Below are positions 21,870 to 33,534 of a DNA stretch of 64,000 nucleotides, piece after piece (within the stretch, counting starts at the first letter, position 1; the number at the start of each line of letters is the position of its first letter). Made by a program: the position numbers and the translations under genes. Where the stretch lies: assembly GCA_023375785.1 (NCBI GenBank), contig SZWC01000572.1, positions 29,572 through 93,571 of the forward strand, read 5' to 3'. The notes beneath the pieces are model-generated. The model had not been told where the DNA came from and made no database searches. It was given only the letters and a program-made list of their open reading frames with translations. The stretch comes from Penium margaritaceum. Its lineage: Eukaryota; Streptophyta; Zygnematophyceae; Desmidiales; Peniaceae.

Positions 21870-22790
21870 ATGGCAGCAGCTGGCGTTGTGACAGCAGTCC
21901 AGCCTTTGGAGAGGTTGGAGGGACGTGCCAACTTCACGTTTTGGAAGATCCGTACCCGCCTCCTTTTGGAGGAGAGGGGCTTGTGGGAGGTGGTGAGCAG
22001 CGACGAGCCGGCTCTAGTTCCACATGCAAAAGGCATCACCGCAGCGCAGGTGGTGGCGAGGAAGACGCTGCAAAAGGGTGCAGCTGATGGGGGTTCTTCT
22101 ACAACTGTACCAGCAACGTACGAGGAGTGGAAGAAGAAGGACAGGCAGGCCTACAGGTTGCTTGTTAACACCATCTCCAACCCGCACCTTCTATACGTGA
22201 GTGATAAGGCTACTGCAAAGGAGGGGTGGGACACGTTGTGCAAGAGGTATGAGAGCAAGGATCATGCATTCCTCATGCTTTTGGAGGAAAAGATGATGGC
22301 GCTAAAAATGCAGGGTGGTGAAGGGATGTAGGCGTATCTAGACAGGGCGAAGGAGTTGGCGAAGCAGCTGAGAGCGGCCCGCAACCCTGTGGAAGAGACG
22401 CGCTTCATCCTCCTCTTGCTGAGGGGACTCCCAACAAGCTACGACGCTGTGCGAGAGACGCTGGAGTGCCAGCCAACTCTCGACCTCGCATTCATCTGCA
22501 CACACCTGGTGCAGGTGGAATTGCGTCGCAATGCAGCAAAGCGCAATGGCGGCAGCAACAGTGAAGCAGCTTTCATGGCCATGGGCTCACACAACGAGCA
22601 GCAGCTGCAGTCCGCGCAGCAGAGAGGTAAGAAGAAGGAAAAGTGCCACTATTGCCAGAAAGAGGGACACTACAAGAAAGATTGCTTCAAATTCAAGAGG
22701 GACCAAAAGGAGCAGCAACAACAGCATCGGCAAAAGCAGCAATCTCCACAGCAACAACAGCAGCAGTCACAGCAACGCCAGTAGTAGCAG
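21870..22790 (+). pseudogene. gag: A4 gag remains
   Basis: The start MAAAGVVTAVQPLERLEGRA, the RTRLLLEERGLWEVV block, the KKKDRQAYRLL block and the CCHC knuckle CHYCQKEGHYKKDC (22645-22686) are all clear. The Gln tract follows at 22700-22800. Near-intact, with one or two breaks. Confidence 0.92.
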
Positions 22791-22811
22791 CAGCAGCAGA
22801 ACCAGACTGGC

Positions 22812-25800
22812 GTGCGCCATTTTGGCAACATGAACGTTGCCAAGGAGGTGCGCGACCGCCTCTTCATGGCGAAGTCTGACATGTCGCAGGAGGAAAAGGC
22901 GGATGTGGCGTGGTACAAGGACTCGGGGTGTACCAAGAGTCTGACGCACCACAAGGAGTGGTTCACGCAGCTACTCTCCATTCCCCCACGTCCAATTGCT
23001 TTGGGTGATGATCGGGTGGTGTATGCTGAGGAGATTGGGATTGTGGAGATGTGGTTCGAGACCCCGCGTGGCATTGAAGTGGGAGTTTTCCATGGCGTGT
23101 TGTATGTGCCTGATGCTGCGTTCAACCTTCTCTCAGTGTCCTCTCTCACCAACTCAGGACTGCGCGCTGTCTTCGATGATGACTATGGCTACATCCTCAA
23201 CAAGGAGACATGAGAGGAGTTGGCCAAGTCGGTGAAGGAGGGCGATATGTACCGCCTGCTGGGGGCGACCAAGATCCCGCGTGAGCAGAGTCTTGCAACA
23301 GTGGTGCAGGCGACAGATGGTGAGATTTTGCATGCGCGCTACGGCCACATTGGCATGCGCGCTTTGCAGCAGCTTCAAGCAAAGCAGATGGTGCGTGACC
23401 TGCCTACCATCTCTAACTTTGAGCAGCAGTTATGTATCGGATGTTTGGAGGGGAAGCAGCATCGCGAGGCGTTCTCTGGAGCAAGGGAGCGTGCAAAAGA
23501 GGTGTTCGAGCTGGTCCACACGGACTTGTGCGACCCGATGCAGACCCAGAGCTTTGGAGGCTCTAGGTATTTTCTCACCTTCATTGATGATTTCAGACGT
23601 TACACTGCTGTGTACTTCCTTTCCTCCAAGGACGAGTGCTTTGACAGGTTCAAGGAGTTCAAGGCCATGGTCGAGAACTAATCTGGCAAGAAGATCAAGG
23701 CGTTGCGAAGCGACCGCGGTAGAGAGTACCTGAGCAAGGAATTCCAAGACTACCTTGTAACAGCTGGCATCAAGGCGCAGCGTACCGCGCCGTACTCGCC
23801 GCAGCAGAACGAGATAGCAGAACGCGCCAACCGTACCGTTGTGGAGTCAGCGCGCTCCATGCTGCACACGGCCCGGCTGACCTACGACTTCTAGGCTGAA
23901 GCCGTGAGCACTGCGGTCTACATCAAGAACCGCAGTCCAACCAAGGCCGTGGAGTAGATGACGCCGTATGAGGCTTGGTTCGGCAAGAAGCCAAGCGTGG
24001 GTCATCTTCGCGCGTTTGGCAGCTTGGCGGACATGCACGTGCCAAAGGAAAAGCGGCAAAAGTGGGACGCGAAGAGTGCGCAGATGCTGATGATTGTCTA
24101 CGACGTGGCAAGCAAGGCGTATCGCCTCTACGAGAGGGATATAGGCCACGTCATCATCTCCAAGGATGTCATCTTCAACAAGAGCAACGTCATCGGTGCC
24201 AACATCGTGTGTGAAGAGGCAGCAGAACCAGCAGCTGACAAGATAGTAGGAGCAGAAATTCTTCCTGACCCAGTTTCTCCCGATCCTTCCTCTACTGTGA
24301 CAGTAGGAGAATCACTCTACTCTCCCATGTCTGATGTTGTGAATACAGCAGCCTCATCGGCGGAAGCAGAGGAGGGAGATGTAGCACCACCAGCAGTAGT
24401 AGTTGTGCGAGTGGCACCGCACCAGCCGCCCGCTAACGCTCCAGCACCAGGTCGCAGGTACCCTCTTAGGGTGCGTTACAAGCCTGGTGAGCGCGGACAT
24501 TACTGGATGCTGCAGAAACCAAAACAGATGAACGTCGCAATTGCAGAAGATTCAGATGAGCCCACGTCATACAAGGAGGCCATGGCTGCACCGGATGCAG
24601 CAGATTGGGCGCAAGCCGTGCAGCAGGAGATACAGTCGCAGCTGGACAACGGCACGTGGAAGCTGAGTGAGTGTCCACCAGGACGTAAGCTGATCAAGTG
24701 CAAGTAGGTCTTCCTGAAGAAGCGAGGAGCAGATGGTAACTTGGAAAAGTACAAGGCGAGGCTGGTCGCCAAGGGCTACTCGCAGCAGGAGGGCATCGAC
24801 TACACAGAAACTTTTGCCCCTGTTGCAAAGTTTACCTCTTTGCGCACGCTCTACTTTTATGCGGCAGCTGAAGACTTCGAGGTTCTCCACATGGATGTCA
24901 AGACGGCATTCTTGAATGGTGACTTGGAGAAGGAGATCTACATGGAGCAGCCGGAGGATTTCCTTATGGATGGCCAGGAGCACCTGGTCTGCAAGCAGCA
25001 GAAGTCGCTGTACGGCGTGAAGCAAGCGTCGCGTGCTTGGAACCAGAAGTTGGATGCAGCGTTGCAGTGCATGGGGTTTGAGCACAGCGAGTGTGACTAC
25101 AGCGTGTATCGCTGGGAGCATGAGCATGAGATCCTCATCATCATTGTCTATGTGGATGACATGCTCCTCCTTTCCAACAGCATGTCTGCACTGAAGGAGT
25201 TCAAGGAAGCCATGCAGGAGCGCTTCCAAAAGTCTGATCTCGGGGAGGCATCATTCTTTCTCGGTATCCAGATCACGCGTGACTGCAAGTCACGCTCTCT
25301 CTGGCTGTAGCAGAGCCGCTACATTAAGGATATTTTGCAGCGGTTTGGCATGGCAGAGGCAAAACCCATCGGCACGTCGCTGGAGACGCGGCAGTACCTC
25401 GTGAGCTTCAATGGAGAAGCAAATGCAGCTGAGCGGCAAAAGTACCAGAGCGCCGTCGGCAGTCTCATGTACCTGATGGTGGCAACCAGGCTGGACCTCG
25501 CAGAGGCTGTGAGCGCTGTGAGCCAGTACATGGCTAATCTTGGACCGAAGCACCAGGAGGCAGTGAAGCGGATCTTTCGCTACCTTGCTAGAACCATCAA
25601 CATCGCCATCACCTACAACGGCAATGACAACAGCATCATCAGCTACACAGACGCAGATTGGGCTTCAAACCCTGAGGACCGCAAGTCCATCTCTGGACAT
25701 GTGTTCCTCATGAATGGTGGAGCCATCAGCTGGTGCAGCAAGCGGCAGGTAGTCGTGGCGACCTCGAGCACAGAAACTGAGTACGTATCTCTCAGCTTTG

Positions 25801-26102
25801 GAGCCAAGGAAGCAGTTTGGCTCCAACGTCTCATGGCACAGATGAGTGGGAGTGCAGCAGTTCCAGTTCCTGTGCACGTCGATAACCAGAGCGCAATCGC
25901 ACTCGCCAAGAATCCTGATCACCATGCACGCACCAAGCACATTGATATCGCATATCATTTCATCAAGCACATGGTGCAAGAGGGTGCTATCAAGCTGGAG
26001 TTTACTCCAACCAGCAAGCAGGTCGCTGATTTCTGCACCAAGCCAGTGACCCGTGAGAAGCAGCAGTTCTGCATGAAGGCATGTAGACTCAGCCCACTCT
26101 GA
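22812..26102 (+). pseudogene. pol: A4 pol remains
   Basis: The protease carries DSG in WYKDSGCTKS near 22910-22940. The integrase zinc region has HARYGHIG (about 23332) and CIGCLEGKQH. The DDE core runs 23510-23900, the hinge with the Pro/Ala-rich part is at 24200-24480, and reverse transcriptase with YVDD is near 25149-25160. RNase H with GHVFLMNGGAISWCSKRQ is near 25698. It ends at 26102 in the same CMKACRLSPL type C-terminus as A1. About seven breaks. Confidence 0.93.
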
Positions 26103-26108
26103 CTGCGG

Positions 26109-26121
26109 CAAAGAGGGAGAT
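26109..26121 (+). other. A4 polypurine tract
   Basis: A purine run ending GGGAGAT stands directly before the 3' LTR. Confidence 0.8.
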
Positions 26122-27230
26122 TGTTGTGAAAGGAGCCATCTAGCTCAGTTTGAGGTCCATAGGAGCAAGTTCTAGGAAAGTACCAGATGCCTGCTCCGAT
26201 TGCTAATCGGACTTCTTCATTGGAAAGATCAGGTGGCAAAAGATCTACGGCCCAAGTTTGAGGCCCATCCAATTGGGAGATATGAATTTTCGAAGTTTCG
26301 CGGGTCATGGACCGTCGATGTCTGGGTGAGCATGGGTGATGGCTCCATGCCTTAGCCTGAGAAAAGAAAAAGGCAAGAGGTCCAGGGTCAAGACCTGATG
26401 GGAGAAATATCGAAAAAAGGTCCTTGGTCTTAGGATTGCCTTGTCAGAGTGTGCTGACTAGGATAAAGGTACCTATCCTTACTTTTTAGGTGAGGTGAGA
26501 TCCTTGTGTGCTAGCCATGGACACATGGCGATTCTCCATGGGTTTGTGGGTTATGTGACCACTAGGAGTGTGCCATGAGAGCATTCTCTAGTTCTCTAGG
26601 TTGTGTGTGTGTGGTCAGCCTGATTGCTAAACTGATTTCCTCCCTTGTGTGAGATTATGGACTCTAGTGTGTGAGCCTTAGCCTCCATGGCTAAGTGGTG
26701 TGGCTTGTGAGAGGGCTGACTTGCCCAAGCTCTAGCTCTATATGTACTCCATCATTTTGAGTGATTGAACAACCATTCTTCAGCACAAGTNAAAAAGGTC
26801 CTTGGTCTTAGGATTGCCTTGTCAGAGTGTGCTGACTAGGATAAAGGTACCTATCCTTACTTTTTAGGTGAGGTGAGATCCTTGTGTGCTAGCCATGGAC
26901 ACATGGCGATTCTCCATGGGTTTGTGGGTTATGTGACCACTAGGAGTGTGCCATGAGAGCATTCTCTAGTTCTCTAGGTTGTGTGTGTGTGGTCAGCCTG
27001 ATTGCTAAACTGATTTCCTCCCTTGTGTGAGATTATGGACTCTAGTGTGTGAGCCTTAGCCTCCATGGCTAAGTGGTGTGGCTTGTGAGAGGGCTGACTT
27101 GCCCAAGCTTTAGCTCTATATATACTCCATCATTTTGAGTGATTGAACAACCAATCTTCAGCACAAGTGATGCCCTTCCAGTCACACATGCTCGCTGCTC
27201 CAAGACTCCCTCTCTCCTCAAGTTCCAACA
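26122..27230 (+). repeat. A4 3' LTR, inflated by single-N seam
   Basis: It starts TGTTGTGAAAGG and ends AGTTCCAACA. Removing the 377-bp repeat beyond the N at 26791 gives about 731 bp, the usual LTR size. Confidence 0.92.
26414..27168. other. Single-N assembly junction with repeated flank
   Basis: 26414-26790 recurs after the N (26791) as 26792-27168, the same 377 bases with a few differences. Both halves end in CAGCACAAGT. Confidence 0.87.
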
Positions 27231-27332
27231 AGCAATACCGCTCTTGCGGTTGCCGACACGCCCTCAACCATCATGTTCATCAACTCTTTACCCTTTCTTT
27301 TGCCCTCATATCTACCAACATGATCTCCGTCT
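27231..27332 (-). mobile_element. B2 gag/protease fragment between A4 and B1
   Basis: On the minus strand this is family B gag tail and protease start, matching 58440-58528 and 31400-31470. It carries the A4 target duplication at the left and the B1 target duplication CGTCT (27328-27332) at the right. Confidence 0.85.
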
Positions 27333-28068
27333 TATCAATCTGCTTGAGGCGACGGTCTAGAAAACGATTTCCAACACAATCGTTCCCACCGACTGCTCTT
27401 GGTATTGTAACCAAGAGATGATATCACCCTCAGAACCAAGGTTCTACACTGAGCAATTCATAGGAATCACTTCCTTCCACTGTGTCCTTAGCACCTAGTC
27501 ACTTTCGCGCGATGAGCAAACACCCACCTTTGGTAGACGATTCTTTGAGGCGTCTCAAAGGTAAGAACTGTCCTCAATGAAAGGCAACTGACAGGTTTTT
27601 ATAGTCCTAGAGCCAGCCTCTAGCCTAGGCGCGTAGTGGTTTCTTGCATGAGCCACTTTTGGGGCAATCTGGATTGCGTCATCCCCCTGCCTACATGGCG
27701 CTCCCTGTGAACGCCAAGTGGCACAAGCCACCAAGAAGGATCTTGGAATGTTCTAAGAAGTCTCTTAGATCCTTCATATCTCCCTTTTGGTCACAAAGAG
27801 AATTAGTCACTGGACTGGGATTTGACCCAGTGATCTCTCGTACCAGAGACTAACTCTGAAACGTCTAAGCGACAAGGAGTTATTTTAGGTAGTATTTGCT
27901 GGCTATACGATCCACATTAGACCAAGGGGACTTGCTTTAAAGGAAACGTTCATGCCTTGTCTATCTAGACCAGACTAAGGGGATTTACTCCAAGGGAGCA
28001 GTGTTTGCCTTCTCCATCATGCACTTGTCCAAATATAAGCCATGGACAAGGAGCATATCAGGTCAACA
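27333..28068 (-). repeat. B1 3' LTR
   Basis: It is 736 bp. On the minus strand it starts TGTTGACCTGATATG (at 28068) and ends AGCAGATTGATA at 27333. It carries the TATA-like CTATAAAAAC near 27600 and the tRNA-like segment. Confidence 0.88.
27812..27890 (-). other. tRNA-like segment in B1 3' LTR
   Basis: The stem-loop CAGA-GTTAGTC-TCTG (27844-27858 on the reverse strand) and the T-arm-like CTGGG-TCAAAT-CCCAG (27815-27830) lie in the same order and spacing as at 15163-15207. Confidence 0.4.
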
Positions 28069-28089
28069 AACTCTCCTTTGCACCTCTGT

Positions 28090-29705
28090 CCATTAGCTAG
28101 ATCTCTCTTCTCTCCAACAGTCTTGGCCTCAGTCTTCGTCCGCTGGGTTGATCATACCGATGTCTCGAGTACCTACAGAGTGCAATTTGCTGTCCAGCGC
28201 CTTTATCATGCAATCTGCAAGCATCTTCCTGGTCTCCATGTATTCTAGGTCCACGATCTCCATCGCATGAATAGTGGTACCTGATGTCGATGTGCTTCGT
28301 CCGTAGGGAGATGACATCATCCTGTGCCATTGTCATGGTGCTCTTGTTGCCGATGCGGACCTCTGTTACCTTCGTTTGTGGCACTTTCATCTCGGCAAGC
28401 AAATTACATAGCCAATGTGTCTCCTTGCATGCTTCTGATAGAGCGATGTACTTTATCTCAGCGATAGAGAGGGAGACACAGTCTTGCTTCCTTCTTGTAC
28501 AAGAGACTGCACTACTGAACAAGAGGCACATAAAGCCCGAGTTGGACTTTCTGTCATCGATTCTTCCTCCCCTGTATGCATGTGTATAGCACACCAGCCG
28601 TAGCCAGTCACATCCTTCTGGGCCTCCAGACTGCAGTCCCATGTGTCGGGTTTTCTATAGATAGCGCATGATGCGCTTGACAACTTGCTAGTGCTGTGGC
28701 TCTTGATTAGCCACAAACCTGCTCGTTTGTCCCACAACATAGCAAATATCAGGGCGTGTTCCTACCATGGCATACATGAGGCTGCTAATAGTAGACTGGT
28801 AGGGAATAATCTCCATCTCACGTAGTTGTGCTTCCGTGCGGGGGCTCATGGAAGAGGAGAGCTTGACGTCTGTTTTCATGGCTGTACAGATGGGCTTGCA
28901 TTCCCCCATGTTGTAGCGCTTGAGGACTTCCATGATGTACTTGGTCTGGTTCAGCTCGATGGTGCCTGCCGCTCGATTGCGGTGGACGGCTATCGAAAGG
29001 TAGAACTTGAGTGAACCCATGTCCTTCATCTTGAACCTGTTGCTGAGATCTGTCTTCAGGTTTTTCAACAGCTCGACCAATGACGAGCAGATGATCAGGT
29101 CATCCACGTACAATGCAATCAGCATCAAGCCTTGCTCATCCTCTCGCACATAGACACTAGGGTCATTCTAGCAGTGCGTGAAGATGAGGCCGGCCATGAA
29201 GCCGTCCATCTCCTTGTACCACATTGTAAGGGCCTGGTTCTGCCCGTAAAGTGTTTTGACCAGTTTGCACCTTGGTCTCTGGAGTTTTCACTCCGTTAGG
29301 TACTTCCATCAGCACTTCTTTGTCTAGCTTCCCGTAGAGGAAAGCTGCCTTGATATCCATCTGGTGGACCTCCATATCTTTTCAAGCAGTAATATCCAAC
29401 ATGGATCTAATGGAGGCAAAGGTGACGACAGGCATGAAGGCTTCCTCGTACTCTGAGCCTTCCATGCTGGGAAAACCCTTTTGGTACACTCTTGCCTTGT
29501 ACTTGTCAATAGTACCATTCTACTTGAACGTTTTACGGAGTACCCACTTTGACCCCACCACGTGTGCGTTTATAGGCCTGTCCACCAGAATCCATGTTCC
29601 GTTCTCTTCAATGGATGCGAGTTCGCTATCCACTACCACCTTCCTCTTGGCCGCATCTGGCATGTTCATAGCCTCCGTTACGGTTAAAGGCTCTTCTTGA
29701 GCCAA
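28090..29705 (-). pseudogene. pol: B1 reverse transcriptase and RNase H remains
   Basis: Reverse transcriptase begins near 29705 (TVTEAMNMPDAAKRK ... NGTWILVDRP). It includes VHQMDIKAAFLYGKLDKEVL (29315-29375) and the YVDD block ALYVDDLIICSS (about 29080-29115). RNase H has KQDCVSLSIAEIKYIALSEA near 28430-28490. The C-terminal LADCMIKALDSKLH block near 28160-28230 matches the copia ADxxTK motif. Several breaks. Confidence 0.9.
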
Positions 29706-31010
29706 GCATGACCAAGTGAGTCTGTTCGATTCCGCTCTTTCAACATCGTACTTGGGTGGAGGTTTCTTCTGGCGCTTACTACGCCGGAGTGTTCTTGATA
29801 GTGCTTCTAGGGTAGTTACTTCTGTTGCTCCTGCGCTGCCAGTGATCTATTGTTTGAAGAAGAGCCATTGGCACCATTTGCGAGTTTTCTCGTACCTGAT
29901 CACATGACTCGAGTAACACAACCCTCTCTCCTGATTTGGGAGCATGGATAGGTTCGAGTGACCCTCCCTTGCCGAGCGTCCTTTCATCAAACTCGATATC
30001 GCGGCTCTTGATAAGCTTTCCAGCCGCTTGGTCCTGTAGCCAGTACGCCTTGTGTGTAGTGTCGTATCCGACCATTACACACTTAAGTGTGTGTGCATCC
30101 AGCTTGCCACTTCCTTCTCCTCTTTGGACCTTTGCCCAGGCAGTACAACCAAAGACCCTCAAGTGTGAGACATCTGGCTTCTTCCCTTTCCAAGCCTCCT
30201 GTGGCGTCTTGAGCTGCTTCTCTTGCTGTTTCTTACCACGCCTTTGAAGCGCAGCTGCCAGAGTGAGATTCACAAGGTAGCAGGCAGTTCTTACAGCTTC
30301 AGCCGAGAAGCGAGATGGGAGTTAAGCATCAAAGAGCATGCTTCGTGTCATGTTGAGGATATTCTGGTTCATCGGCTCGGCAACGCAATTGCTCTGGGGG
30401 GTATTAGGTGTGGTGGTCTGGTGGCTTATCCCATGTTGGCTCAACCAGCCTTTGCACGCCTCGTATTCACCACTGTTTTCCATGCACAGGGCCTTCACCT
30501 TCTTGTTTGTTTGCTACTCTACCATCATAACAAACTCTTGCAGCTTCTCCTTGACCTCTTCTTTTGTCTTGAGGAAGTAGATCCACATCTTGTGACTGTG
30601 GTCATCGATGAAGGTTAAGAAATACTTTGTGTCATCGTTCCAAAAAGTACGCAATGGTCCGCACAAATGAGATTGAATCAGGTCTGAGATTGCTGCCGCA
30701 CGTTGCCCATTACGCTCAATGGGCTTTCTCTTTGCCTTCTCTTGGAGGCATGGCTCAAACAGTTTTTTGTACTCTCCCTCATCCATGGCCTTGCATCCAT
30801 CCATCCCATGAACCACTTCGTGCTGCTGCATAGCTTGCAGTGTGCTGTAGGCCACATGGAAAAACCGCGTGTCCCATAGCTCAGCATCTATGTTGGTGGA
30901 CTTGGATGCCAAGGTTACGGCTTGTGGTGCAACATCAGGCTTTGGAGACTTGGGCTCTTCAACCGCCGCATATCCCTCATTTTTACTCTCAAGGGGTTTG
31001 GTTTGCAGCA
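29706..31010 (-). pseudogene. pol: B1 integrase remains
   Basis: The pre-integrase zinc part (ELWDTRFFHVAYSTLQAMQQ ... EPCLQ) is at 30760-30900. The core start is SHLCGPL with YFLTFIDDHSHKMWIYFLK near 30560-30680. The C-terminal part includes KTPQEAWKGKKPDVSHLRVFG (about 30140-30210). It would join element DNA to the host genome in a live copy. Broken. Confidence 0.87.
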
Positions 31011-31019
31011 CATAGAGCC

Positions 31020-31400
31020 CATCAACTCTTGGGACCTGTACGAGAAGACTCTCTTTGGGATAGGAGATCTAGATGTCCTTGTTCCCTAAACCCATGGCCT
31101 CGTGGTCCGTGAAGACGACCGTGATTTTGAACAGTGACAAGAGGTTTGCCACAAAAGACAGCAGGTAGACGACGTTCTCCAGCTTCATGTTGTTTTAAGC
31201 ACATTCATGTGAATGCTGATCAACTTATCACCCTCCCCTTCTGCATGGACAAGGCTGTCGTTGGCACACCTGAAGCGACGTTTAGTGTCCCTAATGGGGA
31301 TGGACCCATTCTTCTCCCTTGAAGAGTGGTAGTTCGTACCAGAGTCGAGCCGGTAGGCTCCACCTTGAGCAGTGCCACTCCCTAGGTTACTGGCACGCTC
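31020..31400 (-). pseudogene. pol: B1 protease remains
   Basis: The reverse strand reads YRLDSGTNYHSS around 31318-31355, a typical copia protease active site with DSG. The downstream half corresponds to B4 17100-17390. Broken. Confidence 0.8.
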
Positions 31401-32255
31401 TTAGCCATCATATTCGTCAAGTCCTTCTTATCCTTTCCATTGCCCTCATATCTACCATCATGATCTACGTCTTCCTTCTTGGGAACCCTGCACTCCCGTG
31501 CCCTATACCCAGGCTTGCCCCAGTTATGGTACTTCCCAAGATGCTTTGAACTCTTTCCACTACCACCATTGCCTTTTCTTTCACCAACACCGCTCCTGCT
31601 ACCACTGTGACTAGAAGAGGAATTGTTGCAACAACCACCGTACTGTGTAGCATAAGCTGAAATTTAGCCTCAAGACTGCTACTACGCATGGCCTTGTAGC
31701 GCACATACTCAGACACTGCCTCGTACGTAAAATCCTCCTTCCAACCGCCAAAGACAATGATCAAAGGACCCCAGCGTTTGGGTAGCGCCGTGAGGAGGAT
31801 CATGGCCTGCAGGTTGTTGTCGATTTCCCAGTTCATTTGGGTCACTTCCTACAACACTCCTTGAAACTCCAATAGAAAATCCAGAATGGGCTTTCCCTCG
31901 CTCACCCTCATTGAAATCAGTGTTTGAAGGATGAAGAGGTGATTTGCAAGAGTCGTTGATTGGTGTACACGTACAAGCTTTGCATTAGCATTTGATACAT
32001 GTGTGACCCCTTGGAGGTGGACATGTTGTAACTCATGCACTGATGTCACAAGAATCGCAAACGCCATGTCATTTTTGACCCTCCACGCTTCATATCCAGT
32101 ATTTGTTTTTGGAGGTTCAATCTCTTCTCCAAGGAACATCTAGAAGTAGCCATGCAACCTCATGAGAATCTCAAATTGCCATACCTTATGAACTTTGACA
32201 TCTTACAAATGACTTGCTCAAGAGTGAGCGTCGCGGGTGTCGCCGATGTGGGCTG
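31401..32255 (-). pseudogene. gag: B1 gag remains
   Basis: From right to left are the N-terminal block near 32220-32250 (THPATLTLEQV type), MFLGEEIEPPKTNTGYEAWRVKND (about 32068-32139), the helical MTQMNWEIDNNLQAMILLTA block (31785-31845) and the knuckle near 31480-31530. Same order as B4 gag. Confidence 0.85.
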
Positions 32256-32756
32256 ATATAGGCTTTTCTTTACTACTGGTTTAAAAGGTGCAGATACGTC
32301 GCTTGTTGGGAAAGGAGCCATCTGGCTCAGTTTCAGGTCCATAGCAGCATGTTCCAGGAAAGTACAGTCTTCAGCACAAGTGATGCCCTTCCAATCACAC
32401 ATGCTCGTTCCTCCAAGGCTCCCTCTCTCCTCAAGTTCCAACATCGCTTACTCCGTAGCCATTGATCTTCTATACATAGAGAAGAATACGCAATAGCGAA
32501 CCCAGGATCGTGCCTCCAAGGGCAGAGCTTATCCTAGTTAGGGCCCAAGGATCGTACCTCCAAGGGTAGAGCTTATCCTTGGCCCTTGTTTGCTAAGTGC
32601 CAGCACCCGCGGTTGGAGTTGATGAAGCACATGGAGCAGATAGAGCAGATGGACCTGAGGGAGCTGATGCGTGCTGCAAGACAGAGAGGGTGAGAGAGTG
32701 CGTAGAAGCGTGCCTTTCAACTAGTCAGTGTGCGCTGATAATCCTTTGTCAACCTG
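32256..32756 (-). other. B1 leader with a mini family A LTR inside
   Basis: It is the leader between 5' LTR and gag, with the double repeat unit (ATCGTGCCTCCAAGGGCAG at about 32510 and a second unit at 32549). A 140-bp A LTR remnant interrupts it at 32304-32443. The leader next to the LTR has ATTATCAGCGC (reverse strand, near 32740-32752), a possible drifted initiator-Met primer site. Confidence 0.7.
32304..32443 (+). repeat. Mini solo family A LTR (140 bp), TSD TCGCT
   Basis: Only the first 65 or so and last 75 or so bases of the 738-bp LTR are present, with both termini kept (TGTTGGG ... CCAACA). TCGCT flanks it at 32299-32303 and 32444-32448, a perfect target duplication. Confidence 0.9.
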
Positions 32757-32782
32757 CCTGAGGGGACGGTTTCGAAAAATCG

Positions 32783-33520
32783 TGTTGGATCTTGAGGAGA
32801 GAGAGAGCCTTGGAGCAGTGAGCATGTGTGATTGGAAGGGCATCACTTGTGCTGAAGAATGGTTGTTCAATCACTCAAAATGATGGAGTACATATAGAGC
32901 TAGAGCTTGGACAAGTCAGCCCTCTCACAAGCTACACCATTTAGCCATGGAGGCTAAGGCTCACACACTAGAGTTTATAATCTCACAAAAGGGAGGAAAT
33001 CAGCCTAGCAATCAGGCTGACCACTCACACACAACCTAGAGAGCTAGAGAATGCTCTCATGGCACACTCCAAGTGGTCACATAACCCACAAACCCATGGA
33101 GAATCGCCATGTGTCCATGGCTAGCACACAAGGATCTCACCTCACCTAAAAGGTAAGGAGAGGTACCTTTATCCTTGTCAGCACACTCTGAGAAGGCAAT
33201 CCTAAGACCAAGGACCTTTTTGGATATTTCTCCCATCAGGTCTTGACCCTGGACCTCTTGCCTTTTTCTTTTCTCAGGCTAAGGCATGAAGCCATAACCC
33301 ATGCCCACCAAGACATCGACGGTCCATGACCCCCAAAACTTCGAAAATTCATATCTCCAAATCCGACTGTTGGATCGGCCTCAAACTTGGACCGTAAACA
33401 TTTTGTCGCCTGATCTTTCCAATTAAGAAGTCGGATCGGCGACCGAAGTAGGCATCTGGTACTTTCCTGGAACTTGCTCTTGTGGACCTGAAACTGAGCC
33501 AGATGGCTCCTTTCACAATA
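32783..33520 (-). repeat. A5 3' LTR
   Basis: It is 738 bp and is bounded at right by the polypurine tract (reverse, 33521-33533) and at left by AATCG. Confidence 0.93.
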
Positions 33521-33533
33521 ATCTCCCACTTTG
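33521..33533 (-). other. A5 polypurine tract
   Basis: The reverse complement reads CAAAGTGGGAGAT directly before the 3' LTR. Confidence 0.85.
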
Positions 33534-33534
33534 C

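Larger units (their letters stand above)
16934..23211 (+). repeat. Large direct duplication, copy 2
   Basis: Partner of 6376-12659. In this copy the family B gag on the left is uninterrupted, while in copy 1 A1 occupies that spot. On the right A4 continues to full length, while A3 stops. The two copies stand head to tail about 10.56 kb apart. Confidence 0.9.
20269..27230 (+). mobile_element. A4: full-length family A element, TSD AGCAA
   Basis: Both LTRs, primer site, leader, gag, pol and polypurine tract are present. AGCAA at 20264-20268 and at 27231-27235 is a perfect target duplication, and B2 gag/protease sequence continues on both sides. The LTRs differ by roughly nine percent over the first 290 bases, so A4 is older than A1 or A5. 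The coding region has about eight breaks. A 383-N run and a single-N seam distort both LTR lengths. Confidence 0.95.

Noticed and set aside
28042-28248. Small plus-strand frames in 28000-31500 and 55600-57100 as host genes
   Set aside because: They are shadows of family B pol and LTR sequence on the minus strand, and recur at the matching place in other B copies.
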